From positions 372,001-436,000 of the forward strand of contig NZ_JBHUJX010000008.1 of the NCBI RefSeq assembly GCF_042683745.1: a stretch of 64,000 nt of DNA, read 5' to 3'. This document shows positions 24,650 through 32,843 of this stretch, in pieces; positions within the stretch are counted from its first letter, which is position 1, and every line of letters begins with the position of its first letter. Below the pieces are notes generated by a model that saw only the letters and a program-made list of their open reading frames with translations, was not told where the DNA came from and did no database searches. This DNA is from Pseudoneobacillus sp042683745. Its GTDB lineage: Bacteria; Bacillota; Bacilli; Bacillales; Cytobacillaceae. The position numbers and the translations under genes were made by a program.

Positions 24650-25822
24650 ATGAGGTCTTTTCCGCAGTCAGATTTGTTAAATAGTTTGCCGAAGCAGTTT
24701 TTTGCGTCTTTAGTGAAAAAGGTGTCACACTATATTGCTAATGGCTATGATGTAATTAATTTAGGGCAAGGTAATCCAGATCAGCCGACGCCTGATCATA
24801 TTGTGAAAAAGCTTCAAGAGGCTGCTGCCAATCCAAAAAATCATAAGTATTCACCTTTCCAAGGGTATAAATACTTGAAGCAAGCGGCTGCCAATTTTTA
24901 TGAACGAGAATATGGTGTCCAGTTGAATCCAGACGAAGAGGTGGCTATTTTGTTCGGAGGGAAGGCAGGGCTTGTAGAAATTCCACAATGCCTATTAAAT
25001 CCTGGAGACACCATACTAGTCCCTGATCCCGGTTATCCCGATTATTTATCAGGTGTAGCCCTTGCAAAGGCAAATATGGCTATTATGCCTTTACTTGAAG
25101 AAAATCATTTCCTACCAAATTATGAAAATATCGATCCTGCCATTCTAGAGAAGTCAAAACTTATGTTTATTAATTATCCAAATAACCCGACAGGTGCAAC
25201 TGCAACACCTGAATTTTTTTCGAAAACAGTAGAGCTGGCAAAGAAGAACAATATTTGTGTTGTTCACGATTTTGCCTATGGAGCCATTGGGTTTGATGGT
25301 AAAAAGCCTCTTAGCTTCTTACAAACGGAAGGTGCAAAAGATATTGGGATTGAGATTTATACATTATCAAAAACATATAATATGGCTGGCTGGCGGGTTG
25401 GATTTGCTGTCGGAAATCGAAGTGTAATTTCAACGATTGAACTTATGCAGGATCACTTATATGTGAGTATTTTTGGCGCGGTTCAAGAAGCTGCAGCAGA
25501 GGCGTTAAACGCTTCACAACAATGTGTAGAAGAACTAAACGATCTTTATGAATCACGAAGAAATGTACTGATAGAGGGATTGAAGTCCATCGGATGGAAT
25601 GTAACAGCCCCAAAGGGTTCCTTTTTTGCTTGGTTAAAGGTCCCAGAAGGATTTACCTCAGAAGAATTTGCCGACTATTTATTAGAGAAGGTGCAAATTG
25701 CTGTCGCACCTGGACTTGGATTTGGGAGTTATGGGGAAGGTTATGTTCGCGTTGGCTTATTAACCTCGGAAGAAAGGATGCACGAAGCAGTTAGAAGAAT
25801 CCAATCTTTGAAAATATTCTAA
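24650..25822 (+). CDS. mtnE: Methionine-salvage aminotransferase MtnE
   Basis: 390-residue class I/II aminotransferase. PLP motifs: NYPNNPTGA, the DFAYGAIGFDG segment and the lysine in YTLSKTYNMAGWRVGF that forms the Schiff base. It converts 2-oxo-4-methylthiobutyrate to methionine, the last step of the cycle. Very close to B. subtilis MtnE (QSDLLNSLPKQFFASLVKK). I place the start at the ATG at about 24650 because AGGTGG is then 6 to 7 bases upstream; an ATG two codons earlier abuts the site. No SAM riboswitch precedes it, and the repeat units lie in its leader. Confidence 0.93.
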   Translation: MRSFPQSDLLNSLPKQFFASLVKKVSHYIANGYDVINLGQGNPDQPTPDHIVKKLQEAAANPKNHKYSPFQGYKYLKQAAANFYEREYGVQLNPDEEVAILFGGKAGLVEIPQCLLNPGDTILVPDPGYPDYLSGVALAKANMAIMPLLEENHFLPNYENIDPAILEKSKLMFINYPNNPTGATATPEFFSKTVELAKKNNICVVHDFAYGAIGFDGKKPLSFLQTEGAKDIGIEIYTLSKTYNMAGWRVGFAVGNRSVISTIELMQDHLYVSIFGAVQEAAAEALNASQQCVEELNDLYESRRNVLIEGLKSIGWNVTAPKGSFFAWLKVPEGFTSEEFADYLLEKVQIAVAPGLGFGSYGEGYVRVGLLTSEERMHEAVRRIQSLKIF

Positions 25823-25912
25823 AAAATATGTTGACAACTTAAAAAAATCCTGTCATAATCCATATTAATTTGAGAAAACAATATCATTAACTTTAAAATA
25901 GAATAAACGATT

Positions 25913-26073
25913 TTCTTATCAAGAGCAGGCGGAGGGACTAGCCCAATGAAGCCCGGCAACCGATTTTATGAATAATTCATAAAGCACGGTGCTAATTCTT
26001 GCAGCATAAAGCTGATAGATAAGAGGACGTTAGTTTGTCACGCTAACCTCTTCTTATTTGAAGAGGTTTTTTT
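25913..26073 (+). promoter_or_regulatory. SAM-I riboswitch (S-box) controlling mtnWXBD
   Basis: Conserved core is intact: P1 TTCTTATC/GATAAGAG, AGGCGGAGGGA..AGCCC..TGAAGCCCGGCAACC (about 25926-25962), AAGCACGGTGCTAATTC and GCAGC. The expression platform ends in AACCTCTTC..GAAGAGGTTTTTTT (about 26044-26073). With SAM bound the terminator forms, so the operon is on when SAM and methionine are low. Confidence 0.97.
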
Positions 26074-26100
26074 ATTGCTTTAGGGAAGGAAGTATCCATC

Positions 26101-27315
26101 ATGAATGATTTAATAGCAACGTATTTGATAAAAGAAATAAATGGAAGCCCGTTAAAAAAAGCTGAAGAAATAGCTTTAGGTTTAACCATCGGTTCTTGGA
26201 CAGACCTGCCTGAACTTGAACAAAATCAACTGAAAAAGCATAAAGGTAAAGTTGTTTCGATTGAAGAGATAACTGATAAGGAAGGCGAAGCCATTATAAA
26301 AATTGCCTATCCGCTTCTAAACTTTTCAGCGGATATACCGGCGATATTAACAACCGTATTTGGAAAGCTTTCGCTTGATGGTAAAGTCAAACTTATCGAT
26401 TTAACTTTCCCTGAACAGTTAAAAAAAGCTTTTCCGGGTCCTAGATACGGAATAGAAGGCATTAGAAAATTGCTCAATGTCTACAATCGTCCTCTACTCA
26501 TGAGTATTTTCAAAGGCGTAATCGGTAGAGATCTTGATTTTTTATCTAAACAACTAATGGCACAAAGCTTTGGTGGAATTGACATCGTCAAGGATGATGA
26601 AATTCTCTTTGAAAACGAACTTACCCCATTTGAAAAACGAATTGTTGCTGGTAAGAAAATATTAAAAACAACTCTTGAAGAAACGGGCAATCGAACCTTG
26701 TATGCTGTTAATTTAACAGGAAGATCATCTAGTCTAAGAGATAAAGCAAGAAAAGCGGCTGAATTAGGAGCAGATGTATTATTATTTAATGTATTTTCAT
26801 ACGGATTAGATAGTTTACAAGAATTACGTGAAGATCAAGAAATTGGATTACCGATAATGGCTCACCCTGCTGTTAGTGGATCTTTTCTTTCTTCAAGTCA
26901 TTACGGATTCTCACATGCTTTGATTTTAGGAAAATTACTGCGATATGCTGGAGCAGATTTCTCCTTATTCCCTTCACCATATGGATCGGTTGCACTTGAG
27001 AAAGTGAAAACATTGGCAATCAAACAAGAGCTTTTGAAAGAAGATGAATTCTTTTTAAAGACATTCCCTGTTCCATCGGCAGGAATTCATCCAGGACTCG
27101 TTCCGTTATTAATCAATGATTTCGGTACTGACTCTATTATCAATGCTGGTGGTGGTGTACATGGACACCCAGGAGGGGCATCATCAGGGGGAAAAGCTTT
27201 TCGACAAGCAATTGATATCCACTTATTAGGAAAAACTCTACAAGAAGGCGCATCATACTATCCAGAATTAAAGGTAGCCCTAGAGCTTTGGGGACCTAAG
27301 GAGGTAAGAGCCTAA
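26101..27315 (+). CDS. mtnW: 2,3-diketo-5-methylthiopentyl-1-phosphate enolase (RuBisCO-like)
   Basis: 404-residue RuBisCO-like protein of the YkrW type. RuBisCO landmarks are recognisable (FPGPRYGIEGIRKLLNVYNR, GGIDIVKDDE with the carbamylated-lysine position, MAHPAVSGSF, GGGVHGHPGGASSGGKAF). It tautomerises 2,3-diketo-5-methylthiopentyl-1-phosphate to the 2-hydroxy-3-keto form and does not fix CO2. AAGGAAG precedes the ATG. First gene of the S-box operon; its stop overlaps mtnX (TAATG). Confidence 0.96.
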   Translation: MNDLIATYLIKEINGSPLKKAEEIALGLTIGSWTDLPELEQNQLKKHKGKVVSIEEITDKEGEAIIKIAYPLLNFSADIPAILTTVFGKLSLDGKVKLIDLTFPEQLKKAFPGPRYGIEGIRKLLNVYNRPLLMSIFKGVIGRDLDFLSKQLMAQSFGGIDIVKDDEILFENELTPFEKRIVAGKKILKTTLEETGNRTLYAVNLTGRSSSLRDKARKAAELGADVLLFNVFSYGLDSLQELREDQEIGLPIMAHPAVSGSFLSSSHYGFSHALILGKLLRYAGADFSLFPSPYGSVALEKVKTLAIKQELLKEDEFFLKTFPVPSAGIHPGLVPLLINDFGTDSIINAGGGVHGHPGGASSGGKAFRQAIDIHLLGKTLQEGASYYPELKVALELWGPKEVRA

Positions 27316-27989
27316 TGATAAAACCAGTCATTTATTGTGATTTTGATGGCACCATCACAGAGAAGGATAATATTATTGCCATCATGAATGAGTTTGCACC
27401 ACCTGAATGGGAGCCAATTAAAAACGATATTTTGTCTCAAAAAATTAGTATCGAAGAAGGCGTTGGTAAAATGTTTGCTTTATTACCAAGTACCTTAAAG
27501 GATGAAATTGTTCAGTTTTCGTTGAAACACGCTGTCATCCGCGAAGGCTTCAACGAATTACTGCAGTTGACTAAGGGAGAAAATATTCCTTTCTATGTCG
27601 TTAGTGGGGGGATTGATTTCTTCGTACACCCTATTTTGGAACAAGTAGGATTCATTGGAAATATTTATTGTAACAGTGCTGATTTTTCTAAGCAAAACAT
27701 TCAAATCCGATGGCCAAATCCTTGTGACCAAAATTGTCAAAACGGCTGTGGTTGTTGTAAACCAAGCATTATCCGGAAATTAAAAAGCGAAAATGAATTT
27801 ACGATTGTTATTGGCGATTCGATTACAGATTTAGAAGCAGCTAAGCAGGCAGACTTTGTTTTCGCGAGAGATTTTTTAGCAGAAAAATGTGAGCAGCTAA
27901 AAATAAAGCATAAGAAATTTAACACTTTTTATGACTGCTTCGATTCAATAAAGGAATTGACAAGGGGGGAATTAGCCAATGTTACATGA
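27315..27989 (+). CDS. mtnX: 2-hydroxy-3-keto-5-methylthiopentenyl-1-phosphate phosphatase
   Basis: 224-residue HAD-superfamily phosphatase. Motif I is YCDFDGTITEKD near the N-terminus (nucleophile Asp), motif II VVSGG, and motif III/IV VIGDSITDLEAAK. A cysteine cluster NCQNGCGCC about residue 140 is typical of MtnX. It removes the phosphate to give the acireductone used by MtnD. It overlaps both neighbours, so translation across mtnWXB is coupled. Confidence 0.95.
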   Translation: MIKPVIYCDFDGTITEKDNIIAIMNEFAPPEWEPIKNDILSQKISIEEGVGKMFALLPSTLKDEIVQFSLKHAVIREGFNELLQLTKGENIPFYVVSGGIDFFVHPILEQVGFIGNIYCNSADFSKQNIQIRWPNPCDQNCQNGCGCCKPSIIRKLKSENEFTIVIGDSITDLEAAKQADFVFARDFLAEKCEQLKIKHKKFNTFYDCFDSIKELTRGELANVT

Positions 27990-28608
27990 GAAATGGAATG
28001 AGTTAGCAGATGTTAAAGATGAGCTTGCAGCAAGGGATTGGTTTATGGGGACGAGTGGTAATTTAGCCATTAAAGTTCAAGATGACCCACTACAATTTTT
28101 AGTAACAGCTAGTGGCAAAGATAAGCGTCAAAGAACGAATGAGGATTTTTTGCTTGTGGACGAATTTGGCAGACCTGCTAATGATACTCATTTAAAACCT
28201 TCTGCTGAAACGCTATTGCATGTTGAAATTTATCGCCGAACGAACGCAGGCTGTAGCTTGCATGTCCACACAATTGATAATAACGTCATTTCAGAAGTTT
28301 ATGGGGATCGTGGAGAGGTTTCATTTCAAGGACAAGAGCTAATTAAAGCGTTTGATCGATGGGAGGAAGATGCTATCCTAAAAATCCCGATTATCCGTAA
28401 CTACGCTCATATCCCTTCTTTAGCTAAAGCATTTTCGGATCATATTCAAGGAGATTCAGGTGCCGTTTTAATTCGTAATCACGGGATTACGGTTTGGGGA
28501 AGATCGGCATTTGAAGCAAAAAAAATCTTAGAGGCATCTGAGTTTTTATTCCGATATCAACTTCGGTTATTAGAACATAAACCATTTCAATTATTTAAAG
28601 TTGTATAA
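27979..28608 (+). CDS. mtnB: Methylthioribulose-1-phosphate dehydratase
   Basis: 209-residue class II aldolase/adducin-fold enzyme. Zinc ligands are visible in SLHVHTIDNN and RNHGITVWG; WFMGTSGNLAIK is the family's phosphate-binding start. It dehydrates methylthioribulose-1-phosphate to 2,3-diketo-5-methylthiopentyl-1-phosphate, the step before MtnW. It overlaps mtnX by 11 bases. MtnA and MtnK, which make its substrate, are not in this window. Confidence 0.95.
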   Translation: MLHEKWNELADVKDELAARDWFMGTSGNLAIKVQDDPLQFLVTASGKDKRQRTNEDFLLVDEFGRPANDTHLKPSAETLLHVEIYRRTNAGCSLHVHTIDNNVISEVYGDRGEVSFQGQELIKAFDRWEEDAILKIPIIRNYAHIPSLAKAFSDHIQGDSGAVLIRNHGITVWGRSAFEAKKILEASEFLFRYQLRLLEHKPFQLFKVV

Positions 28609-28636
28609 TGAAATTATTCTAGAAAGGAAGATAAAA

Positions 28637-29170
28637 ATGGCTTATATTCAATTACAAAAAACAGGAAATCAAATTCATAATCAAGAGGAAGTTTTAGATT
28701 TTTTAAATAAGCAGGATGTCATTTACGAAAATTGGGATATTAATAAGCTGCCGAAGAGTTTAGTTGAGAAGTTTTTATTATCAGATGTGGAGAAGGAAGA
28801 AATATTAAGTGCCTTCTCAGATGAAATTGCTGACATCTCAGAACGACGAGGATATAAAGCACAAGATGTCATCGCTTTATCTGAAAATACTCCCAATCTT
28901 GAAACATTATTAGTTAATTTTCAAAAGGAACATCATCATACAGATGATGAGGTTCGATTTATTGTAAGTGGCCATGGGGTTTTCATTATTCAAGGGAAGG
29001 ATGGAGAATTTTTTGAAGTTCATCTAGAGCCAGGTGATCTCATTTCCGTACCAGAAAATATTCGCCATTACTTTACATTAAAAGAAGATCGAAAAGTGGT
29101 TGCCGTAAGAATATTTGTTACAACGGAAGGTTGGGTACCGATTTATAATCACGACGAGGTCATTGCATAA
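28637..29170 (+). CDS. mtnD: Acireductone dioxygenase
   Basis: 177-residue cupin. Metal-binding motif HHHTDDEVRFIVSG followed by HLEPGDLISVPENIRHYF gives the three His and one Glu ligands. With Fe(II) it produces 2-oxo-4-methylthiobutyrate and formate; with Ni(II) relatives take an off-pathway route. The ATG at 28637 follows AGAAAGGAAG; the open frame upstream to 28601 has no site. Last gene of the mtnWXBD operon. Confidence 0.95.
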   Translation: MAYIQLQKTGNQIHNQEEVLDFLNKQDVIYENWDINKLPKSLVEKFLLSDVEKEEILSAFSDEIADISERRGYKAQDVIALSENTPNLETLLVNFQKEHHHTDDEVRFIVSGHGVFIIQGKDGEFFEVHLEPGDLISVPENIRHYFTLKEDRKVVAVRIFVTTEGWVPIYNHDEVIA

Positions 29171-29178
29171 GCAGTTTT

Positions 29179-29216
29179 AGCCTTTCATCATTTGATGAAG
29201 GGCTTTCGATTTTTTG
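29179..29216 (+). terminator. Terminator after mtnD
   Basis: AGCCTTTCATC pairs with GATGAAGGGCT around ATTT; TTTCGATTTTTT follows. Confidence 0.85.
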
Positions 29217-29225
29217 GAGATGAAA

Positions 29226-29297
29226 TTTGTCGAAAACATAGGACCTACGACTAAACAAACTGTCGAATCAATTAGTATAAATAGAACTTTTGTCTAA
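29226..29297 (+). promoter_or_regulatory. Cluster of predicted Spo0A boxes upstream of spo0E
   Basis: TTTGTCGAAAA (TGTCGAA at 29228-29234), ACTGTCGAATC (29261-29267) and the weaker TTTTGTCTAA (29291-29297) lie 103 to 172 bases before the spo0E start. TTTTGTCGAAAA-like sequences are Spo0A-binding boxes. Confidence 0.55.
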
Positions 29298-29399
29298 TTT
29301 TGCGATTCTATTTACATTTTTACATATTATTGTCATAATCGTTCAAGTATAGATAAATTATTTAATGGTAAATGGAATGTTGATTAGGGGGAAAAAGAG

Positions 29400-29663
29400 T
29401 TGTGCCTGACAGAAAAGAAGCATTCTAATCGAATGTTAGATGAGATTAACAAAGTTAGAGAAATAATGATGAAATCTGCCGCCGTGACAGGATTTACTAG
29501 CGATGAAACCATTCATTATAGCCAAGAATTGGACAAGCTCATTTACGAATACCAATGTACCTTTCGTAGGGAACAAAAGAACACAAAAGATGTAAAAATT
29601 ACTTTTACACAAATGCTCATTTGGCCTAGAGCTTCTTTAACCTCTGAGATTATATATATATAG
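29400..29663 (+). CDS. spo0E: Spo0E-family Spo0A-P phosphatase
   Basis: 87 residues. Two helices with the family signature SQELDKLIYEYQ (SxELDxLI). Spo0E proteins dephosphorylate Spo0A-P directly and so hold back sporulation. The start is TTG at 29400, 7 bases after AGGGGGA. Position right behind the methionine-salvage operon matches spo0E of B. subtilis. The C-terminal 25 residues after the helical core are non-conserved, which is normal: C-terminal truncations of Spo0E alter its activity. Confidence 0.9.
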   Translation: MCLTEKKHSNRMLDEINKVREIMMKSAAVTGFTSDETIHYSQELDKLIYEYQCTFRREQKNTKDVKITFTQMLIWPRASLTSEIIYI

Positions 29664-29668
29664 AAGAA

Positions 29669-29705
29669 AAGGGACTAAAGAATCGAACTCTAGTCCCTTT
29701 AAAAT
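29669..29705. terminator. Two-way terminator between spo0E and the ZIP gene
   Basis: AAAGGGACTA pairs with TAGTCCCTTT around a 13-base loop; AT-rich flanks on both sides. Confidence 0.8.
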
Positions 29706-29725
29706 TAAATTAATAGTGCCTAAAA

Positions 29726-30457
29726 TTAGAAAATATCAATAATGAGTATCATAAATAGTAATCCAAATATAAATGAATAAGTGGATGAACGTTCATTTCC
29801 ATCACCGTGGCTTTCTGGGATTAATTCCTTATAAATGATAAACAGCATCGCTCCAGCCGCAAACGCAAGTCCATACGGAACAAGCACTTTCACATAATTA
29901 GTAAGGTAGTAACCTAACAATGACGTAACAATCTCAATTGCACCTGTAAGAGTAGAAATGAAAAAAGCTTTCCATTTATTAATTCTTTGATTAATTAAAA
30001 ATAAGGCAACCAATAGACCTTCTGGTGCGTTTTGAAAACCAATTGCGAAGGCAATCATATTTCCAGTTTCTCCGTGATTTGATGCATAGCTAACCCCGAC
30101 AGAAAGGCCTTCCGGAATATTATGAAGCGTAATCGCTGCGATAATTAACAATGCTTTTTCATCGAACTGCAATCCACTTTTCGAATGATGTAAATCAATA
30201 TGTGGGATATTTTTTTCCATTACATTTAAAGTATAAACCCCAAGAAAAATACCAATCGCTAAAGGGGGGAAGCCTGCATAGCCAAGTGCCTCAGGTATGA
30301 GCCCTAACATTGATGCTGCCATCATAACACCAGCAGTGAAGGCTAATAATGTATCCCGCCATCTATGAGTAAGAGAATGATTCATAAATAGGATAATCAA
30401 TGCTCCCAAACCAGTTGATAAGGCTGATAATATACTTCCAATTACCACTTCGCTCAT
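29726..30457 (-). CDS. ZIP-family divalent metal transporter (ZupT/GufA type)
   Basis: 243 residues with eight membrane helices. Metal-binding helices carry TLHNIPEGLSVGVSY and FQNAPEGLLVALFL, the paired HNxPEG motifs of the GufA/ZupT subfamily; the H-rich loop HIDLHHSK lies between helices 3 and 4. It imports zinc or a related divalent cation. The ATG at 30457 follows GAAGGAGG; an ATT-less extension upstream is ignored. No Zur or MntR box was recognised in front of it. Confidence 0.92.
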   Translation of the reverse strand: MSEVVIGSILSALSTGLGALIILFMNHSLTHRWRDTLLAFTAGVMMAASMLGLIPEALGYAGFPPLAIGIFLGVYTLNVMEKNIPHIDLHHSKSGLQFDEKALLIIAAITLHNIPEGLSVGVSYASNHGETGNMIAFAIGFQNAPEGLLVALFLINQRINKWKAFFISTLTGAIEIVTSLLGYYLTNYVKVLVPYGLAFAAGAMLFIIYKELIPESHGDGNERSSTYSFIFGLLFMILIIDIF

Positions 30458-30805
30458 GGAATTGTCCTCCTTCTTCTGAAAATTTATCATTTTCGAACAT
30501 TTGTGTGATTTTTATCATTGTTTATATCTATATATTTCTTATAGTATAAGTAATGGTTATTATACTTCAGCATTAGACTTCCACATAGCCTACCTATTAC
30601 ATTATTAAATACCTTCATTGATCAGCTAGATTAGCTTGAATATAAGATAATGCATTTATTCTACTACACTTATTTGATGAACGATACAATTTTTCCTTTG
30701 CGCAACATAATTACATAATTAATTGATGGACTATCGCCTAGTGTTATTCATTCTATATCATATTCAATGAACAGAAATGGTTACAATTTTTTTGCAAATG
30801 ATTTT

Positions 30806-30821
30806 TGTGAATATATTCACA
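30806..30821. promoter_or_regulatory. Perfect Fnr/CRP-type palindrome upstream of fixABCX
   Basis: TGTGAATATATTCACA is an exact match to TGTGA-N6-TCACA, the Bacillus Fnr site, and is fully palindromic. It lies 132 bases before the fixA start in the 495-base gap between the ZIP gene and fixA; nothing else distinct is visible in that gap. Confidence 0.65.
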
Positions 30822-30952
30822 TGTTAACCGATAATTTAACTTGTTTGTACTATGCTTATATTACGAGTCATATATCGTAATAAGAGCATTTTCAAATAAA
30901 TATGAAAGCAGCACTTTTTACAATTCCTAAAATAGAGGAGGTCAACAATTAC

Positions 30953-31777
30953 ATGCATATTGTCGTTTGTGTTAAGCAAGTTCCTGATACAAAAATTATT
31001 AAAATTAATCCAAAAACAAACACTCTAGACCGTCGCAGTGCACCTGCCATATTAAATCCTTACGATGCACATGCTGTTCAAGAGGCTGTTAGACTTAAAA
31101 AACTGATTGGCGGTACCGTTTCTGTCCTATCTATGGGACCGCCCCAAGCGACAGCTGTTATTAAGAAAAGTATCGAAATAGGGGCTGATGAAGGCTATCT
31201 CATTTCTGATCGTGCATTTGCTGGAGCAGATACACTTGCAACTAGCTATGCATTATCTAAAGCTCTTGAAAGAATTGCAAAGGACAAACCAATTGATATG
31301 GTAATATGCGGAAAACATGCAATCGATGGTGATACTGGTCAAGTAGGTCCTGGAATTGCTAGACGACTTGATATTCCGCCAATTACAAATGTAATAGAAG
31401 TAACTGATGTGAATGAAAAAGAAAAAACGGTTATCATCAAAAGAAAATTGACCAATGGTTATGAATTGATTCAAACTCAAATACCTTGCCTGTTAACGGT
31501 TGAGAAAGAAATTAACAAAATTGAATATTCACCACTTCCTAATATGATAAAGGCTGCAAGATATGAGTCTATCATTTGGACTGTCGGGGATCTTGAAAAT
31601 GTGGACAGAGTACAGCTAGGTTTGAAAGGTTCGCCAACGATCGTTGGAAAAATGTTTACTCCACCGAAACCAGAAGGTGGTAAAAGACTTGAAGGGACTT
31701 CAGATGAACAGGTGAAACAACTTGTTGAATTACTTTTGGAGAAAAAAGAACTTTTTGCTTTACCGACGAAAAAATAA
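30953..31777 (+). CDS. fixA: FixA, electron transfer flavoprotein beta subunit
   Basis: 274-residue ETF-beta protein. N-terminal HIVVCVKQVPDT, the ETF signature region VRLKKLIGGTVSVLSMGPPQ and GKHAIDGDTGQVGPGIARRL. The ATG at 30953 is 11 bases after AGGAGGT; an upstream in-frame ATG lacks a site. Together with FixB it carries the flavins that split electrons from NADH in bifurcating Fix complexes. First gene of fixABCX. Confidence 0.93.
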   Translation: MHIVVCVKQVPDTKIIKINPKTNTLDRRSAPAILNPYDAHAVQEAVRLKKLIGGTVSVLSMGPPQATAVIKKSIEIGADEGYLISDRAFAGADTLATSYALSKALERIAKDKPIDMVICGKHAIDGDTGQVGPGIARRLDIPPITNVIEVTDVNEKEKTVIIKRKLTNGYELIQTQIPCLLTVEKEINKIEYSPLPNMIKAARYESIIWTVGDLENVDRVQLGLKGSPTIVGKMFTPPKPEGGKRLEGTSDEQVKQLVELLLEKKELFALPTKK

Positions 31778-31811
31778 GAGGCAATTAACCTATTGATAAG
31801 GAGGGTCACCT

Positions 31812-32843
31812 ATGAATCTTGAAGAATACCAAGGGGTTTGGGTATTCATTGAACAAAATGAAGGTGAAATTGAAGGTGTTTCACTTGAGTTATTAGGTGC
31901 AGGCAGAACATTGGCTGATAAATTAGAAGTTCCACTTTCAGGTGTATTATTGGGCGATGGTGTACGACACTTAGCAAATCAAGTTATCTATCATGGGGCT
32001 GATGAAGTGTATGTGATCGACCATCCCGTGTTAAAAGATTATCGGACAGAATCCTATATGAAGGGTGTTATGTTGTTAGCAGAAAAATACAAACCGGAAA
32101 TCTTTTTATATGGTGCAACTCCTAACGGAAAAGATTTAGCAAGTGCGGTGGCAACTGACTTAAGCACAGGATTAACAGCTGACACAACTATGCTAGACAT
32201 TGATTTAAATAACCGGCTTTTTGAAGCTAGTCGACCTGCATTCGGTGGAAATATTATGGCAACGATCTTATGTAAAAAACATCGCCCTCAAATGGCGACA
32301 GTACGTCCGAAGGTAATGAAGGCATTAGAGCCAGACTCAAGCCGAGTTGGAAAAATTATCGAAGAGACTATTTCTTTAAAAGAAGAGGATATGCGAACAA
32401 AAGTACTTGAAATTGTGAAGGATTTATCAAAGAAGGCAAATTTAGCTGAGGCCCATGTTATCGTTTGTGGTGGGAAAGGTATGGGTGATTATCAAAACTT
32501 CCAAATGCTTTATGAACTTGCAGACACAATAGGTGCAAGTGTTGGAGGTACAAGAGATGTTGTTGAAGCTGGTTGGCTTCCACATGAGCAGCAAATCGGT
32601 CAAACAGGTGAGACGGTTACTCCTAAAGTTTACTTTGCAGTTGGAATTTCGGGTGCTATTCAACATGTTGTCGGTATGAAAAACTCCGAGACTATTATAG
32701 CCGTTAATAAAGATCCAAATGCTCCGATATTTGATGTGGCTACCTACGGAATCGTCGGAGATGCACTGGAGATTGTCCCGAAATTGATTGAACAATTCAA
32801 AGAATTACAGAAAACTTCAGGAGGTGAAATGAGCTATGTCTGA
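31812..32843 (+). CDS. fixB: FixB, electron transfer flavoprotein alpha subunit
   Basis: 343-residue ETF-alpha protein. The C-terminal FAD-binding domain is clear: GGTRDVVEAGWLPHEQQIGQ, TVTPKVYFAVGISGAIQHV, then IIAVNKDPNAPIFDVATYGI. AAGGAGGG precedes the ATG. It overlaps fixC by eight bases. The pairing with FixC and FixX rather than with an acyl-CoA dehydrogenase puts it in the Fix branch of ETFs. Confidence 0.94.
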   Translation: MNLEEYQGVWVFIEQNEGEIEGVSLELLGAGRTLADKLEVPLSGVLLGDGVRHLANQVIYHGADEVYVIDHPVLKDYRTESYMKGVMLLAEKYKPEIFLYGATPNGKDLASAVATDLSTGLTADTTMLDIDLNNRLFEASRPAFGGNIMATILCKKHRPQMATVRPKVMKALEPDSSRVGKIIEETISLKEEDMRTKVLEIVKDLSKKANLAEAHVIVCGGKGMGDYQNFQMLYELADTIGASVGGTRDVVEAGWLPHEQQIGQTGETVTPKVYFAVGISGAIQHVVGMKNSETIIAVNKDPNAPIFDVATYGIVGDALEIVPKLIEQFKELQKTSGGEMSYV

